DNA of 22,475 nucleotides, from positions 1-22,475 of the forward strand of contig JAJIRX010000042.1 in assembly GCA_023853785.1 (NCBI GenBank). The letters run 5' to 3'. Below are positions 1 to 10,272 of this stretch, in pieces. Position numbers and translations under genes: made by a program. The notes beneath the pieces were generated by a model. That model ran no database searches. It was not told the origin of the DNA and saw only the letters and a program-made list of their open reading frames with translations. Position 1 is the stretch's first letter. Each line of letters begins with the position of its first letter. The stretch is from Psilocybe azurescens. Lineage: Eukaryota; Basidiomycota; Agaricomycetes; Agaricales; Agrocybaceae.

Positions 1-721
1 TACTGGAGTTCCTTTGCTGAAGAAGATGGTGGACAACATAATAAAGGACCACGTTTGGTTATGTTTATTCGATCTATTTGTTTTGAAAGAAATCATTGAT
101 CATCTCTACTTATGTAGTTTGACTCGTTTTTCAGCGACCTTTGTCTGTGGATCCGGAAGACGGCAAAAAGAACTTTACCCGACTGGCGCATTCAAAGCGA
201 CTATCTTAAGTGACAAAATCAATTCGTTACGGCCTATCTAATCCAAGAGGTATTTCGGGTTCCCTTTCTGTGTGCTGCTTCTTTCCCTTGCCTGGTTCGC
301 GTTTCTAGGAATACAATACCCAAAAGGCAATTCCGACCAAGAACGGATTGACTGCCCCACTATGTTGGTACAAAGCAGTCACTTCTTCTATCTACATGGA
401 AGATGCTAAATGTATGCGAAATCATCTCACTTGATGATATGGCAGTCTAACTCCTCCCTGCAAGCCATCCCGGTGGAAAAATACAACATTGCCTCCCCCG
501 TTTTCCTTGCCGCAGCTAAAAGAGATCCCGTCGCCGTTGCTGCCTTGGCAGTGGCCTCAACCCAGAAATTCTGCCCCAATGCTACGATCGAGGAATATGA
601 CGCATGTCACTGGCTCCTATGGGAAGCAAAGGATCAAGTCAATACTGACCTCGAAGAATGGATCGGAAAGCTCTCGCCGACGTCGTATACTGTCTCGAAC
701 AGTGTCTCATTTATTATGTAA
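1..721 (+). CDS. Epoxide hydrolase-like alpha/beta hydrolase, 3' part (5' end outside window)
   Basis: This is the C-terminal part of an alpha/beta-hydrolase of the fungal epoxide hydrolase type, which would open epoxides by attack of an aspartate and then a water activated by histidine. The last exon (from about 465) reads IPVEKYNIASPVFLAAAKRD, then KFCPNATIEEYDACHWLLWE, which matches the end of the family with the catalytic His (codon 608-610) before Trp. Upstream exons carry cap-domain sequence (NIIKDH near 35-55; YPTGAFKATI near 175-205; TAYLIQEEYNTQKAIPTKNG across an intron at about 253-309; APLCWYKAV near 355-385). The reading frame changes inside exons near 25-35, 174-176 and 223-224, so the sequence as given does not encode one open protein. 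The nucleophile region lies before position 1. The residue before the catalytic His is Cys where the family usually has Gly. The stop is at 719-721. Family assignment is fairly sure; substrate is unknown. Confidence 0.72.
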
Positions 722-1004
722 TTGATGAGGCTGTTTAAGCGTATATATCAATCTGAAAGGATATACATATCACTGACATTTCTACAAGTGAAGGGACCTT
801 CCTGTAAGATTGGTCTTACCTAACTATTTCCAGTCATCGTCTCGAAAGGGTCCGAAAGCGAGATACATAACTCCTCTTACCGATCATCCGAGGGGATTCG
901 AATTTTGCTAGTATACAAGATAGGTATATTATTGAGCTAGTAGTTAAGTATAATGTTTCATGATAGACACTCTCTTGGCAAAAGAGAGCTGCCATCCTGA
1001 CAAC
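722..1004. other. Convergent intergenic gap
   Basis: AT-rich 283-nt gap between the hydrolase stop and the WRAP73 stop. It should hold the two 3' untranslated regions. I see no open frame, RNA gene or repeat in it. Confidence 0.5.
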
Positions 1005-2995
1005 TCAAATGTCGTCGTCTACTACTTCAAATGCACAACAAAACTGATCCTTCCCAAGGAGAATGAGGCCCTTGCCATCAAGCGCCCAGCAAATGTCTTT
1101 GGTTTCAAATTGCTCTGAGTCAATCCGTTAGTTACATTTGCAACAGAGAACGACAAGAGCTATAGACGCACTAGCAGGCACGCCGATACATTCTGCCATC
1201 TCTTCTTCTTCTCCTGACTCGCCCTGCCATTCATCGCTCCAAGTATAGAGGCTTTGACTGGCGCAGCACAGTGCCAGGCTACCTTTACGTACTGGGTTCC
1301 ACCGCGCATGTAAAACTGGTTGTGAATGCAAGAGAACTGTCCTGAGTTTCGGCTGGAATTGTTCCTTTGGCGAAGGGAAATCGAAAAGATAGACTGCGGT
1401 CGGAACATGCTCTGGAGTTTGAATTTTAATTTGAATAGACCTGTGGATATAGGTATTGAATGGCTCACCAAAACGAACTAGCAGCAAACTTCCAGTTAAA
1501 TTCCATTCCATTTGCATGACACCACTTTTGGGATTTGCTTTTGTTGGATCTGCCCGAGTGGTACTTAGCACTTGTGGCCCTTGTAGACGGTCATCTGCAA
1601 GACTGTATGATTAACTGTGGAACCAGATCGTTTGCAAAACCCTCTGCTTACAAGAGAGAAACCCGCGACCCTCTGTCGTTTCCAACCACTTTGCCGGTTC
1701 CCTCCAAGCTTTCTGCAAGTATTAGTTGAAAATGACAGCTCGACATGTCCTTGACTTTGGCATACCACATGTGTAGATATGCGTGTTGACAGTTCCAATA
1801 CTGCTACAGCAGACCAACTAAGGCTGTCCAGGATATAAATCTAACAGTGTAAGTACGGTTTAAACAAACCAAAGAAGGGCTTTGCATACTTTTTCGTCCC
1901 ACCCTCCGACAGCCAGAAAACTACCCGTTGGATGCCAGGCTACAGAGCGTATACCAAATCCTGGGTCAACCGATGGGCCGAAAGATGCTAGAATGTCCCC
2001 TGTCAATGTCATTATGTAAAGTTTATACTAACCGAATGAAGTGATGAGCTGAAGGTAGTCTGAATAAAAGATAGTGGTATCTACCTCTATAGGACCTTCC
2101 CATACAGCAATATAATTTCCATTGGGTGACAAGGAAAGCGAAGCAATAGAAGAAGTAGGTAACGGAAAATGCTGAAAATTACATCAAGATATAATAGACG
2201 AATGCATAGGACGTAGACAGACTCGAACAAGTTTATATGCTTGGGTTGCATCATATATTCCAAGTGTGTCCTTTGACTTGTGCCTCTCAGCGAGTACAAA
2301 ATAGCGCCCGTCGGACCGAAAGGCATATCCTAACAAATATGGGGTGAGCTGACACTTAAGTCGGAAACACATTCGACAAAACACCCACCTTTATCTGGAA
2401 AAACCGGAAATTGGATATACATTGCAGTACCCGTTGATATGGACCATAACGACACACGCAGCTGGTATAGATGCCGTCTCCATGATCTTATTCGAAAAGC
2501 AAATTCCAAAACTTACGCCCCAATCAGAAAAACAAAGAACCGTTCGTCCGTCGGGTGCCCATTCAGCTTTTACAAGCCCTGCCAAAGATTGAGCATTCGA
2601 ATTCAGTGGGGACTGACAGTCTTATCACCTTCAGTTCCAGAATCGATGCGTCCTGTCCATTCTTCGTCGCGTAGTTTCAGAAGATGAACGACGCCGCGCT
2701 TAACACATCCTGCAAGAATATACTCAGAGTCACAGGACCATCCGATGTGGGTTATCCAGGCATCTGGACTATTATTCGAAGAGCTAGAGACTTGAGATTT
2801 CTGTTTAGAGTTACGAGAAAGGAGAGCTGCTTGTGTGGGTGACGGAGAACTATCGACAAGCCATGTTCGTGTTATTTGGAAAGTATCAGTCCGGCGCACG
2901 ATAATTCTATCTTGAACAGCTGTAAGAATGAAGTGAGCTCCGGGACTGAATGCAACCAGCGAAGCCGTTTGTCTGTATAGTTCTGTGAAATCCAT
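1005..2995 (-). CDS. WRAP73: WRAP73 (WDR8)-like WD40-repeat protein
   Basis: WD40-repeat protein of the WRAP73/WDR8 family. In animals and fission yeast this family acts at centrosomes or spindle pole bodies and binds a kinesin-14/Msd1(SSX2IP)-type partner. The start at 2993-2995 gives MDFTELYRQTASLVAFSPG, matching the family N-terminus ([20 protein letters not shown]-like). Further along are HIGWSCDSEYILAGCVKRG, EEWTGRIDSGTEG, VKAEWAPDGRTVLCFSDWG, YAFRSDGRYFVLAERHKSKD, IRSVAWHPTGSFLAVGGWDE, VPTAVYLFDFPSPKEQFQPK and HARWNPVRKGSLALCC, and the end is CWALDGKGLILLGKDQFCC...VVDDDI with stop at 1005-1007. About nine short introns join in frame, for example GTGAGC..CAG near 1400-1455 and GTGCGT..CAG near 1114-1170. 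A serine-rich insert (SSSSNNS) lies between the first two blades. I found no frame break, unlike most neighbours. It is transcribed divergently from the MFS gene. Confidence 0.9.
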
Positions 2996-3342
2996 CGCGG
3001 ATGTAGTTGTGTGTAACCGCGTAGATGGCCGTTTTGCCGCGGCGATATGGATGGTACATGAATGTAAACTGGAAAGATATGCCAAAATTGGGCATATCCA
3101 CCAATGAATATTTGTTACATATCGCCTCTCGGTTTTTGAGCTACCCGGAAGGACCCACATGACGGCTCTTCCCCGTTCCCGTGTACATGTTACCGTCCAA
3201 TATGTACGGTAGATGGTTCTCCCTAAGTCCTTGAGGTCATTCAATGCATAGGACTTTTCGTTCTTAATAAGCTCTCTCAAATGCAAATCTTCAGGTACTT
3301 TGCCTCTTTATCTTCATTCTGGAGTTCACGACACATTCTCCA
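2996..3342. promoter_or_regulatory. Divergent promoter region, WRAP73 / DHA1 transporter
   Basis: 347 nt between two divergent ATGs. The WRAP73 frame stays open upstream on the minus strand to 3286 (97 codons), but the translation shows no family likeness. No TATA box stands out. Confidence 0.45.
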
Positions 3343-5732
3343 ATGGTACAACGTATTAACGCCATTGCGGCCCAAGTCTCCAGTTCATCCGAGTCAACTA
3401 GTCGCGCAGACGACAAATTGGAAGGCGAAAGCCTTGTCGATTATGACCCCTATTTAATTGATACGTTTGAGCCCAATGATCCAGAAGATCCACAGGTAAG
3501 TGTCTTATAAGTCAATGGCTGGATTCCTGAAGTCGATGCTTCATCATGATTTTTAGAACTGGTCGAACGCAAAACGATGGTACCTGACCTTGATCAGTGG
3601 CCTTCTCGTTCTAAACGCGTGAGTTTCAGTACAATTTTTCAATAATTCGGTCTCCGTAACCTATGTTTGAACGCAGGACCTTTGCCAGCTCGTCCCGTAT
3701 GGTGGTTCCTCTGCTATCTCACGATGTAACGTTCATATAGTGCTGCAGCCTCTGGAATATTCCCCCAGTTGATGGAAGAGTTTCAAATGTCGGAAAAAGT
3801 GGGAATCCTGACCTTGTCGCTATTTGTCTGCGGTTATTGTGTGGGGTAAGGAACATACTTCCTTCATATCCGTGACCTCGTATCTCACCCATTCTAGGCC
3901 ATTATTATGGGGGCCTTTGTCAGAGCGGTACGGTCGGAGACCACTGTTTGTCTATCCTTTTTCGTATACATGGTAAGCGGTTGTTTTCTACCCAACTCCC
4001 TCTTCTCTTATCTAAGTTACGAATTATTATTCTCAGTGCTTTATGATTGGAGGCGCTCTCGCTAAGAACACTCCATCACTCCTTCTATTTAGATTTCTTG
4101 GGGGTACATTTGCAGCAGCTCCTCTCACCAATTCTGGGTTTGTTTTTGTCATATGTACGTCGTGTAATGAATTGACGTACCTATAGAGCACTAATATCCG
4201 ACATCTGGGATGCGAAAATGCGGGGAAAGCTATGGCAATATTCACTGTTGCCCCATTTGCAGGCCCGGCTCTCGGCCCAACCGCAGCAGGATTCATCGGG
4301 GACACAATTTCATGGAGATGGCTCTTTTGGGTGTTGGCAGCCTTTGTGAAAAGCTTCACATCCCCTCTGTTTCGTTAATTAATCTAATCTCTACAGGCCG
4401 GTGTCTGCGAAATTTTGATCGTATTTACCATCCCAGAGACGTACACGTAAGAAAATATCCAAACCAACAGGAGTATACAATTTGAACAGACTTGACTTTA
4501 GGCCCCAAATACTTGTCAAGAAGGCTCAGGCTAAACGTCAAGAGACAGGTAATGATCGATACTATGCCGCTTTGGAAAGGCAGGAAGTGGATTTCAAGAA
4601 GCGTATAGAAGACATCCTTGCAAAGCCCTTTGTCATCTTGTTCAATGAGCCTATGCTCGTCGCCATTACACTTTATATGAGTGTGAGTATTCCCTTCTAC
4701 AACCACGCAAACTTTCTAGCTCAAAATTTCTATCGCTCAATTAGTTTGTGTACGGATGCCTATACCTGCTTTTCACAGCATATCCCATTGTCTTTACCCA
4801 GGCCCACCACTTCAGCGCGGGTGTCTCTGGTCTCATGTTTCTCCCGATCCCAATCGGCGGAGCTCTTGCGGTAGTGCTAGTGCGTCATAAATCTATTTGT
4901 CATCCATTCTAATAACTCATCCTCGTTCCAGTATGTAGCATATTATAATCCTAAATACGAGGAAGCTGTACATTGCTACCCAAAGCCTGTTGCTCCAGAA
5001 TTCCGTCTCGAAATGGTTTTGTACGCTGGACCACTTTTTGCAATATCATTTTTCTGGTTTGCGTGAGTCATTTGACTCCTGCACAATCTTCTGCTTCATC
5101 ATGAAATATACAGATGGACATCCTTTCCTAATTTATCGTACTGGGCCCCCATGCTATCTGGGCTGCTGATGGGATTTTCCATTCAGCTCATATTTGTGCG
5201 TTAGACGAAAAGGTCAAGTGATTCACTCATTAACAATGACCGCAGCTTGGACTTTTCAATTATATTATAGATGCCTATATATCTGTTGCTGCATCGGCTT
5301 TGGCATCAAGTACAGTAATCAGGAGCATGTTTGGGGCAGGATTTCCGGTGGATATTGTTTATCGTCATTTATGTACCAACTACTGACGATGCGCTCTTTT
5401 CATGACAAGCTCTTTGCCTCCGACCTGTACGACGCTTTGAATCCACGGTGGGCATCGACTCTGCTTGGATGCATTGCAGTGCTCATGGTGCCAATACCAC
5501 TTGTATTAAAAAGGTAAATAATACTTCATATCTCATTGATATACCATCTAACTGGTGTTTTTCATTTAGTTATGGGCCACTGCTAAGGAGAAAATCCCGC
5601 TTTGTCCCTACAGCGAAGAGGACGAGTCCCCTATTGGAAAAACGCATTCACTCCCGGCGTATAAAATATATCTTGAACTCCACCTTCACTTTCCGGTATC
5701 AAAATACTCGATTAAAGCAAGTTACACCGTGA
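3343..5732 (+). CDS. MFS transporter, DHA1 (drug/polyamine:H+ antiporter) family
   Basis: Plasma-membrane major facilitator of the fungal DHA1 group (Tpo/Flr1-like), expected to have 12 membrane helices and to export drugs, polyamines or metabolites by proton antiport. The N-terminus is hydrophilic and acidic (DYDPYLIDTFEPNDPEDP). Then come NWSNAKRWYLTLISGLLVLN (TM1), the signature GPLLWGPLSERYGRRPLFVY, the helix-4/5 region LLLFRFLGGTFAAAPLTNSG, ISDIWDAKMRGK, VAPFAGPALGPTAAGFIG and ISWRWLFWVL. A central charged loop follows (VKKAQAKRQETGND), then TAYPIVFTQAHHFSAGVSGL and FNYIIDAYISVAASALASST..RSMFGAGFPLFA. About a dozen 50-60 nt introns are needed. Two frame corrections are needed: near 3972 (exon end TATACATG before GTAAGC) and at 4229 (AAAGCT where AAAGGCT gives RGKAMAIF). 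After YGPLLRRKSRFVP the two possible frames differ, so the C-terminus ending at 5732 is uncertain. The substrate cannot be told from sequence. Confidence 0.88.
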
Positions 5733-6094
5733 CCTATTCTTCGTCAATCATTTCAATACCATTATTGATGTTTTTGTCATGTATCTAATGCCGAGCGTTC
5801 ACGAGCAACATATTCGCATGATTTTCTTCATTCTGAAAGGTTTCATGGAGCGTAAACTACGCATTAGATATTGTTAGGATTACACTGTGTAGTACCACTC
5901 TTTTTCATTGAAATCGATTAGAAATTGTTACTTACAGTAATGTAATGACCATTATTTTCCCGGTAGATTGCGGCACAGGGGCCCATTGCAGATGCCACGC
6001 CACATATTTTCTCACGGATACACATTGACTTGGATGCCGTCGTCGCGTTGACCGAAGGTCATACACATAGCCCTCCTCGATCAAGTCCAGCAAA
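5733..6094. promoter_or_regulatory. Gap between the DHA1 transporter and uS17m
   Basis: 362 nt, AT-rich in its first half (transporter 3' untranslated region) and more GC-rich near 5970-6080, where the uS17m promoter should be. No clear motif or small gene is seen. Confidence 0.4.
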
Positions 6095-6549
6095 ATGCCG
6101 CCAATGTCATTTCATGGTGTAGTTACCAAGGCCGGATACATGAACAAAACCGTCACAGTAACAGTCTCTCGGTGGGTGATCCATAAGTTGACCGGAAAGG
6201 TTTGTCTTTGCCCCTTGGGTGACAGCTCAATACTTACCACTTTGCCAACAAGTAGCGAATTGAAAGAAGCAAAAAGTATCTGATTCACGATGAAAAGAAC
6301 CGTATGTATAGTCACATTTCAGTGTTGCACTCTCATTTTGAAAACTGTACAGAACTCCGGCGAGACGACCTCGTTGTCATTCGTAATTGTCCACCTGTAT
6401 CTGCTATGAAGAGATTTACCCTCGAAACCATCTTGAAAAGTCCCGAAACGGAACGCGACGTAGCACGAGCGGTGAAAGCACAAGCATTGAAAAGTGGAAC
6501 ATTAGGACCACAAGCAAGAAATGTCCTCGAATCTTTCACACATCCGTGA
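6095..6549 (+). CDS. MRPS17: Mitochondrial small-subunit ribosomal protein uS17m
   Basis: Protein of the mitochondrial 30S subunit, homologous to bacterial S17, binding small-subunit rRNA. It has three exons: 6095-6199, 6256-6301 and 6353-6549, giving about 115 residues. The N-terminus MPPMSFHGVVTKAGYMNKTV followed by VTVSRWVIHKLTGK is the S17 beta-barrel start. Exon 2 gives RIERSKKYLIHDEKN, equivalent to the K-Y-x-x-H-D-E-x-N block of S17. Exon 3 continues QLRRDDLVVIRNCPPVSAMK, the D-x-V-x-I-x-x-x-x-P-x-S-x-x-K signature, then a fungal-type extension to FTHP. Both introns are short GT..AG (56 and 51 nt). No frame break is seen. There is no long targeting sequence, as is common for uS17m. The stop lies 39 nt from the stop of the convergent prefoldin gene. 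Confidence 0.93.
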
Positions 6550-6588
6550 TTGATCTAGGGTGCAAGCAAACGACAGCGAGATGGAATA

Positions 6589-7183
6589 TCAACCAACAGA
6601 TTCAGGAGAGCGTCGGTTTTGGCTTATACGGTCAGAGTGGAGGCGGAGGGGCGAGACGGACGTTTGTTGGAGAGCCGATTGGATTTGAACCAGCTACGCG
6701 TCTAAGCATGAGCCCGTGCAAATCGAAAGACAGTCAGTTTTCAAACTCTCACCTCTCCCTTCTTTTTTCTTGTTTTCCCTCAATATCCTTTATTTGGGCT
6801 TCTACCCTTCGGCTGTAACGTTTAAATATTGTTAATTTATGACAACATTGGGAAAAAGACAAAGGTTTCGGACATCTCGCTGCGAATGTAATCAAGTCGC
6901 GTATCCACATTGCTTTTTGCTTCGGCTTGATCTTGTTTTACAAGAACAGGACCAATTAATTTGTAAACAGTGTTTTCTGCAGTCAAAGCAGCAAACTCCT
7001 GATAAAACAGATCGTCAATAGCAGCTGTATATGTCCGTTGAACGCGAAACGCACCTTTTTCACCAATTCATTCTCTGAAAGTTGGGCATCGAGACGTTGC
7101 CTTGCTTCTACGACCCGCGACAAGTCAGATTGTAGATTTTGGAATTCTACGGAGGCTTGTTGTAATTTGGCCTCTAAAGACAT
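6589..7183 (-). CDS. PFDN6: Prefoldin subunit 6 (beta-type)
   Basis: Beta subunit of the prefoldin hexamer, a cytosolic chaperone that delivers actin and tubulin to the TRiC/CCT chaperonin. The start at 7181-7183 gives MSLEAKLQQASVEFQNLQSD. The coiled coil continues RVVEARQRLDAQLSENELVK, then EFAALTAENTVYKLIGPVLV and KQDQAEAKSNVDTRLDYIRS, with the family's VYKLIGPVLVKQ hairpin. After an intron with a GTCCGA donor (the GTCCG form also occurs in VPS20) the second helix reads RRVEAQIKDIEGKQEK. The final exon encodes LVQIQSALQQ, which fits prefoldin 6, but only if one more A is present in the A6 run (plus-strand T6, 6763-6768). As written, canonical splicing gives an unrelated tail stopping at 6624. 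In the family-like frame the stop is 6589-6591. An in-frame ATG exists upstream, but 7183 matches the family start. Confidence 0.88.
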
Positions 7184-7525
7184 TTTGTGTTCACGGTCGT
7201 GGATTAAGATCAATTCAGATTTAAAATAGATGGCGAGTTCTTCCAATGACACTGGCGAGCACTGGCGATCACTCTTCATGCATCATGCTCTAATATCTTG
7301 ATATCACGCTTCGATTATACCACCCACTGCCCAATTCAAAGAACTTCTCTGCAAATAACCTATATCCTCCCAGGGTAGATGTTCATGACATAACCACCGC
7401 ATGAGGATGAAGTAGATGTATCCCATGTGCAATATGCCACCGGGACACTAACGGCTCCCCGATACCGTGCGGCTCTACCACTATAAAAGCCCAAGATTCC
7501 CTGAGATCGCCATAAAGATATAAGC
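7184..7525. promoter_or_regulatory. Divergent promoter region, PFDN6 / gamma-glutamyltranspeptidase
   Basis: 342 nt between two divergent ATGs. It contains the TATAAAAG element at 7492 on the transpeptidase side. Nothing comparable is seen on the prefoldin side. Confidence 0.5.
7492..7499 (+). promoter_or_regulatory. TATA box of the gamma-glutamyltranspeptidase gene
   Basis: TATAAAAG lies 27 nt before the ATG at 7526. This is a good TATA consensus on the coding strand, in the gap shared with the divergent prefoldin gene. The very short distance to the ATG implies a short leader or a start site close to the ATG. Confidence 0.5.
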
Positions 7526-10236
7526 ATGCTGTCCCCAGTTTCTATCGATTGGTCCAAGGTGGATAATCCAGAGCTTGTGTTCCAGCGATTTGCTAGTCGC
7601 AGATCGGTGGTCTATGGGACTAAAGGAATGGTGTCCTCATCACAACCCCTAGCCACGGAGGCAGGCCTGGAAATACTGAGGAAGGGTGGAAATGCAGGTA
7701 TGAAGAAGAGATGATCGAAGGCTTTTGTCCTATGTTTAATAACTCGTTTCTATGTAGCGGATGCTGCAGTCGCGACCTCAGCTGCATTAAACGTAACGGA
7801 GCCCAGCTGCTGTGGAATCGGCGGGTACGCCCTTGAATCGTTTAATAGGACGAGATACAGATATTGGTTGTCATCACAGGGATGCATTTTGTTTGTTCTA
7901 TGACGCTAAGACGAAGGCAGTGAAGGCCTTGAATGGCTCAGGCCGCGCTCCAGTGAAACTTGACATTGACTATCTCCTAGCCCGTGGGCTCAAAGGCTCG
8001 ATCCCTCTCACGGACTTGAATTCTGTAACAGTGCCAGGTTAGAGAACTGATTCATCGATTAGATCATTATCTGATGCATACCAATGACCAGGGGCAGCAG
8101 CTGCTTGGGTCGATACGATCGCGACCTTTGGTAGCGGGTCAGTCACAATTGCAGACATTTTTGAGCCAGCCATACGCTTGGCGGAAGAGGGTATGCAATC
8201 ATTCTATTCTATGCCTGTCGAAATCTCAGTTGTTGTTTAGAGTTCCCGTGTCTGAGATTCATGGACAGTCAGTCAGTGCCGTTCTTGCGAAGACATCCAA
8301 ATTTAGATGACTTATACGTTTTGCAGTGGCAACGTTCTGAGGTTCGTCTTTCTTTCCCGTCGTTTCGAATAGCTCATTACCGAAGAATACAGACCCTAAT
8401 AAAAACGCCTCGCCCAACGGAGATGAAATGCTACTTAATGGCAAAGCGCCATTACCTGGTCAAATCATCAAGCTGCCCAATTTAGCCAGAACTTTCAAAG
8501 AAGTCGTTGCTCATGGGAAGGATGGATTTTATAAGGGTAGAGTGGCTGAAGCCATCGTCGACCTTATCCAAAGCAAGGGAGGCCTCATGGAGCTTGAGGA
8601 CCTTGCTAGTCACACATCAGCCTTCGTTGAACCTATCAAGTACACTTACGCAAACGAAGTAACAGTTTACGAGGTAAAAACCCAAAAAGCTATTAGATTC
8701 GGCATTCTTCTTATTCTTATCGATATAACCTGTAGTGCCCCCAAACGGACAAGGTAAGTAAGAAGAGATATACTCAATAACAAACTTAACGAACAACCAG
8801 GTATCACCGCCTTACTGGCGTTGGGGATTCTGGAAAATATCCAAGAGCAGGGGCTTTCGAAACCGCTCTCCGAAATGGAGCATAATTCGCCGGATTATCT
8901 TCATACTTTAATCGAAGCACTACGGTACGTATGACTGGAACAAATTCAACATCTACTGACAAGGAATTGCTTTTTATACAGACTCGCGTTTGCAGGTAAT
9001 TGCTTCACTATGCTCAGGAACTCAAGCTAACGACTGCAAAAGACAGTCAGTATTATGTCACAGATCCTGACGTTGAGCACATTCCTGTTGAACAGTTATT
9101 AAGCAAGGCTAGCATTTTTACAAGCGTACTGAGATATGTAAGGAGCTAAAACCTTCTTCCCTTTGTCAGGACTACTTGGCATCTAGAGCTCGATTGTTTG
9201 ATTCAAGTGGCGCAAATCCCCGTGTAATTCATGTCAGATAAAGTTTCCAGTCTCTTCGAGTAAAGACTTATTATATCGCAGGGCAACCCAGTCAATTCGT
9301 CCGACACTGTTTATTTTTCAGGTAACGATTCACCAATGACAGCAATCTTTGTTATCATCTAAGTAGAAACTTTAGTTACGGACCAATGGGGAAATGCTTG
9401 CAGCTATATTCAAAGTAATTATGCAGGTCAGTGAATTCAAACAGTCGACATGGTCATCCTTCTGACCATCCTGCCAGGCTTTGGAACTGGTGGTGCGCAA
9501 ACATTTCGTCTTTGAGACCTCGCTGTTTGTACATTAATCTCCGATTAGCTGTTCCCAAAGGGTGTGGGTTCACCCTCCAAAACAGGGGATCAGGGTTCAC
9601 CCTCGACAAGAATCATCCCAATTCTTTGAAGGTACTTCTTAGTTGCAAACGAATAATTCGATATGTATGATTACTTGACAATAGGGAGGCAAACGTCCTT
9701 ACCATACTATAATCCCTGCGCTTGCTACGAAAGGCGACGAACTGTTCTTGAGCTACGGCGTGATGGGGGCTTTATGCAGGTAACTCAGTCTCATCTTTGG
9801 CGAGTTTGTATGGCCCTAACGTCGTTAAAGCCACAAGGTCATGTACAGGTCCTACTCAACATGTTGCGGGGATTTACCCCACAGACTGCCCTCGATGCCC
9901 CTCGGTTTTGCATATCCGCCGGCATTCCGGACGCCGAAAGCAATAACACTGGTGCGGCTGGAGACATAAATAGCGAAGTATATTTCGAAGACGGGATCTC
10001 AAAAGAAACTGTGGAAACGCTCCGAAGTCGGTCACAGTGCATTATTAGTTCTATCACGATGGCTGACCGCAATGTGTTTAGAAATGGGACACGATGCTCG
10101 ATTGGTGAGCGGTTTCAATAGGGGTCTAATGGGACGAGGGCAGGTAATACAGAGATTGGAAGACCCGTCAGGCAGATTTGTCTGGGCCGCAGGATCAGAC
10201 CTCAGAGCTGATGGGCATGCAGCCGCCCAGATATGA
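7526..10236 (+). CDS. Gamma-glutamyltranspeptidase family protein (YwrD-like, no signal peptide)
   Basis: Ntn-hydrolase of the gamma-glutamyltransferase family, which cleaves gamma-glutamyl compounds such as glutathione after self-processing into two chains. Exon-joined reading gives [103 protein letters not shown], then DTVYFSVTDQWGN. By alignment with the bacterial enzyme, the Thr at codon 9306-9308 is the nucleophile at the new N-terminus of the small subunit. It goes on with [47 protein letters not shown] and [20 protein letters not shown]. The N-terminus has no hydrophobic signal, so an intracellular enzyme of the YwrD type is more likely than a secreted one. About 15 introns are needed, including a probable GC-AG intron (9108-9169). 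Two frame corrections are needed: the C5 run 8738-8742 (ECPPNGQG) and the G5 run 9765-9769 (GVMGGFMQ). The stop is at 10234-10236. Confidence 0.9.
9108..9169 (+). other. Probable GC-AG intron in the transpeptidase gene
   Basis: EQLLSK joins [11 protein letters not shown] without extra residues if the intron starts GCTAGC after AAG and ends GTCAG (62 nt). The alternative GT donor at 9138 would make a 32-nt intron and an 11-residue insertion. The donor is a weak match to GCAAGT, so this is the least certain of the three. Confidence 0.45.
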
Positions 10237-10272
10237 CGGTAATCATCCGCACGGTCAATACAATAACGCAAT

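Noticed and set aside
6668..6758. Possible tRNA on the minus strand (GGTTCAAATCC T-loop-like motif, GGAGAG/CTCTCC ends)
   Set aside because: The T-stem has a mismatch, the spacing from T-loop to acceptor is two bases too long, there is no D-arm, and the same bases are explained as the last intron and exon of prefoldin 6 (VQIQSA).
6387..6818. 143-residue open frame on the plus strand
   Set aside because: It overlaps exon 3 of uS17m in another frame and the antisense of prefoldin 6; the translation has no family likeness.
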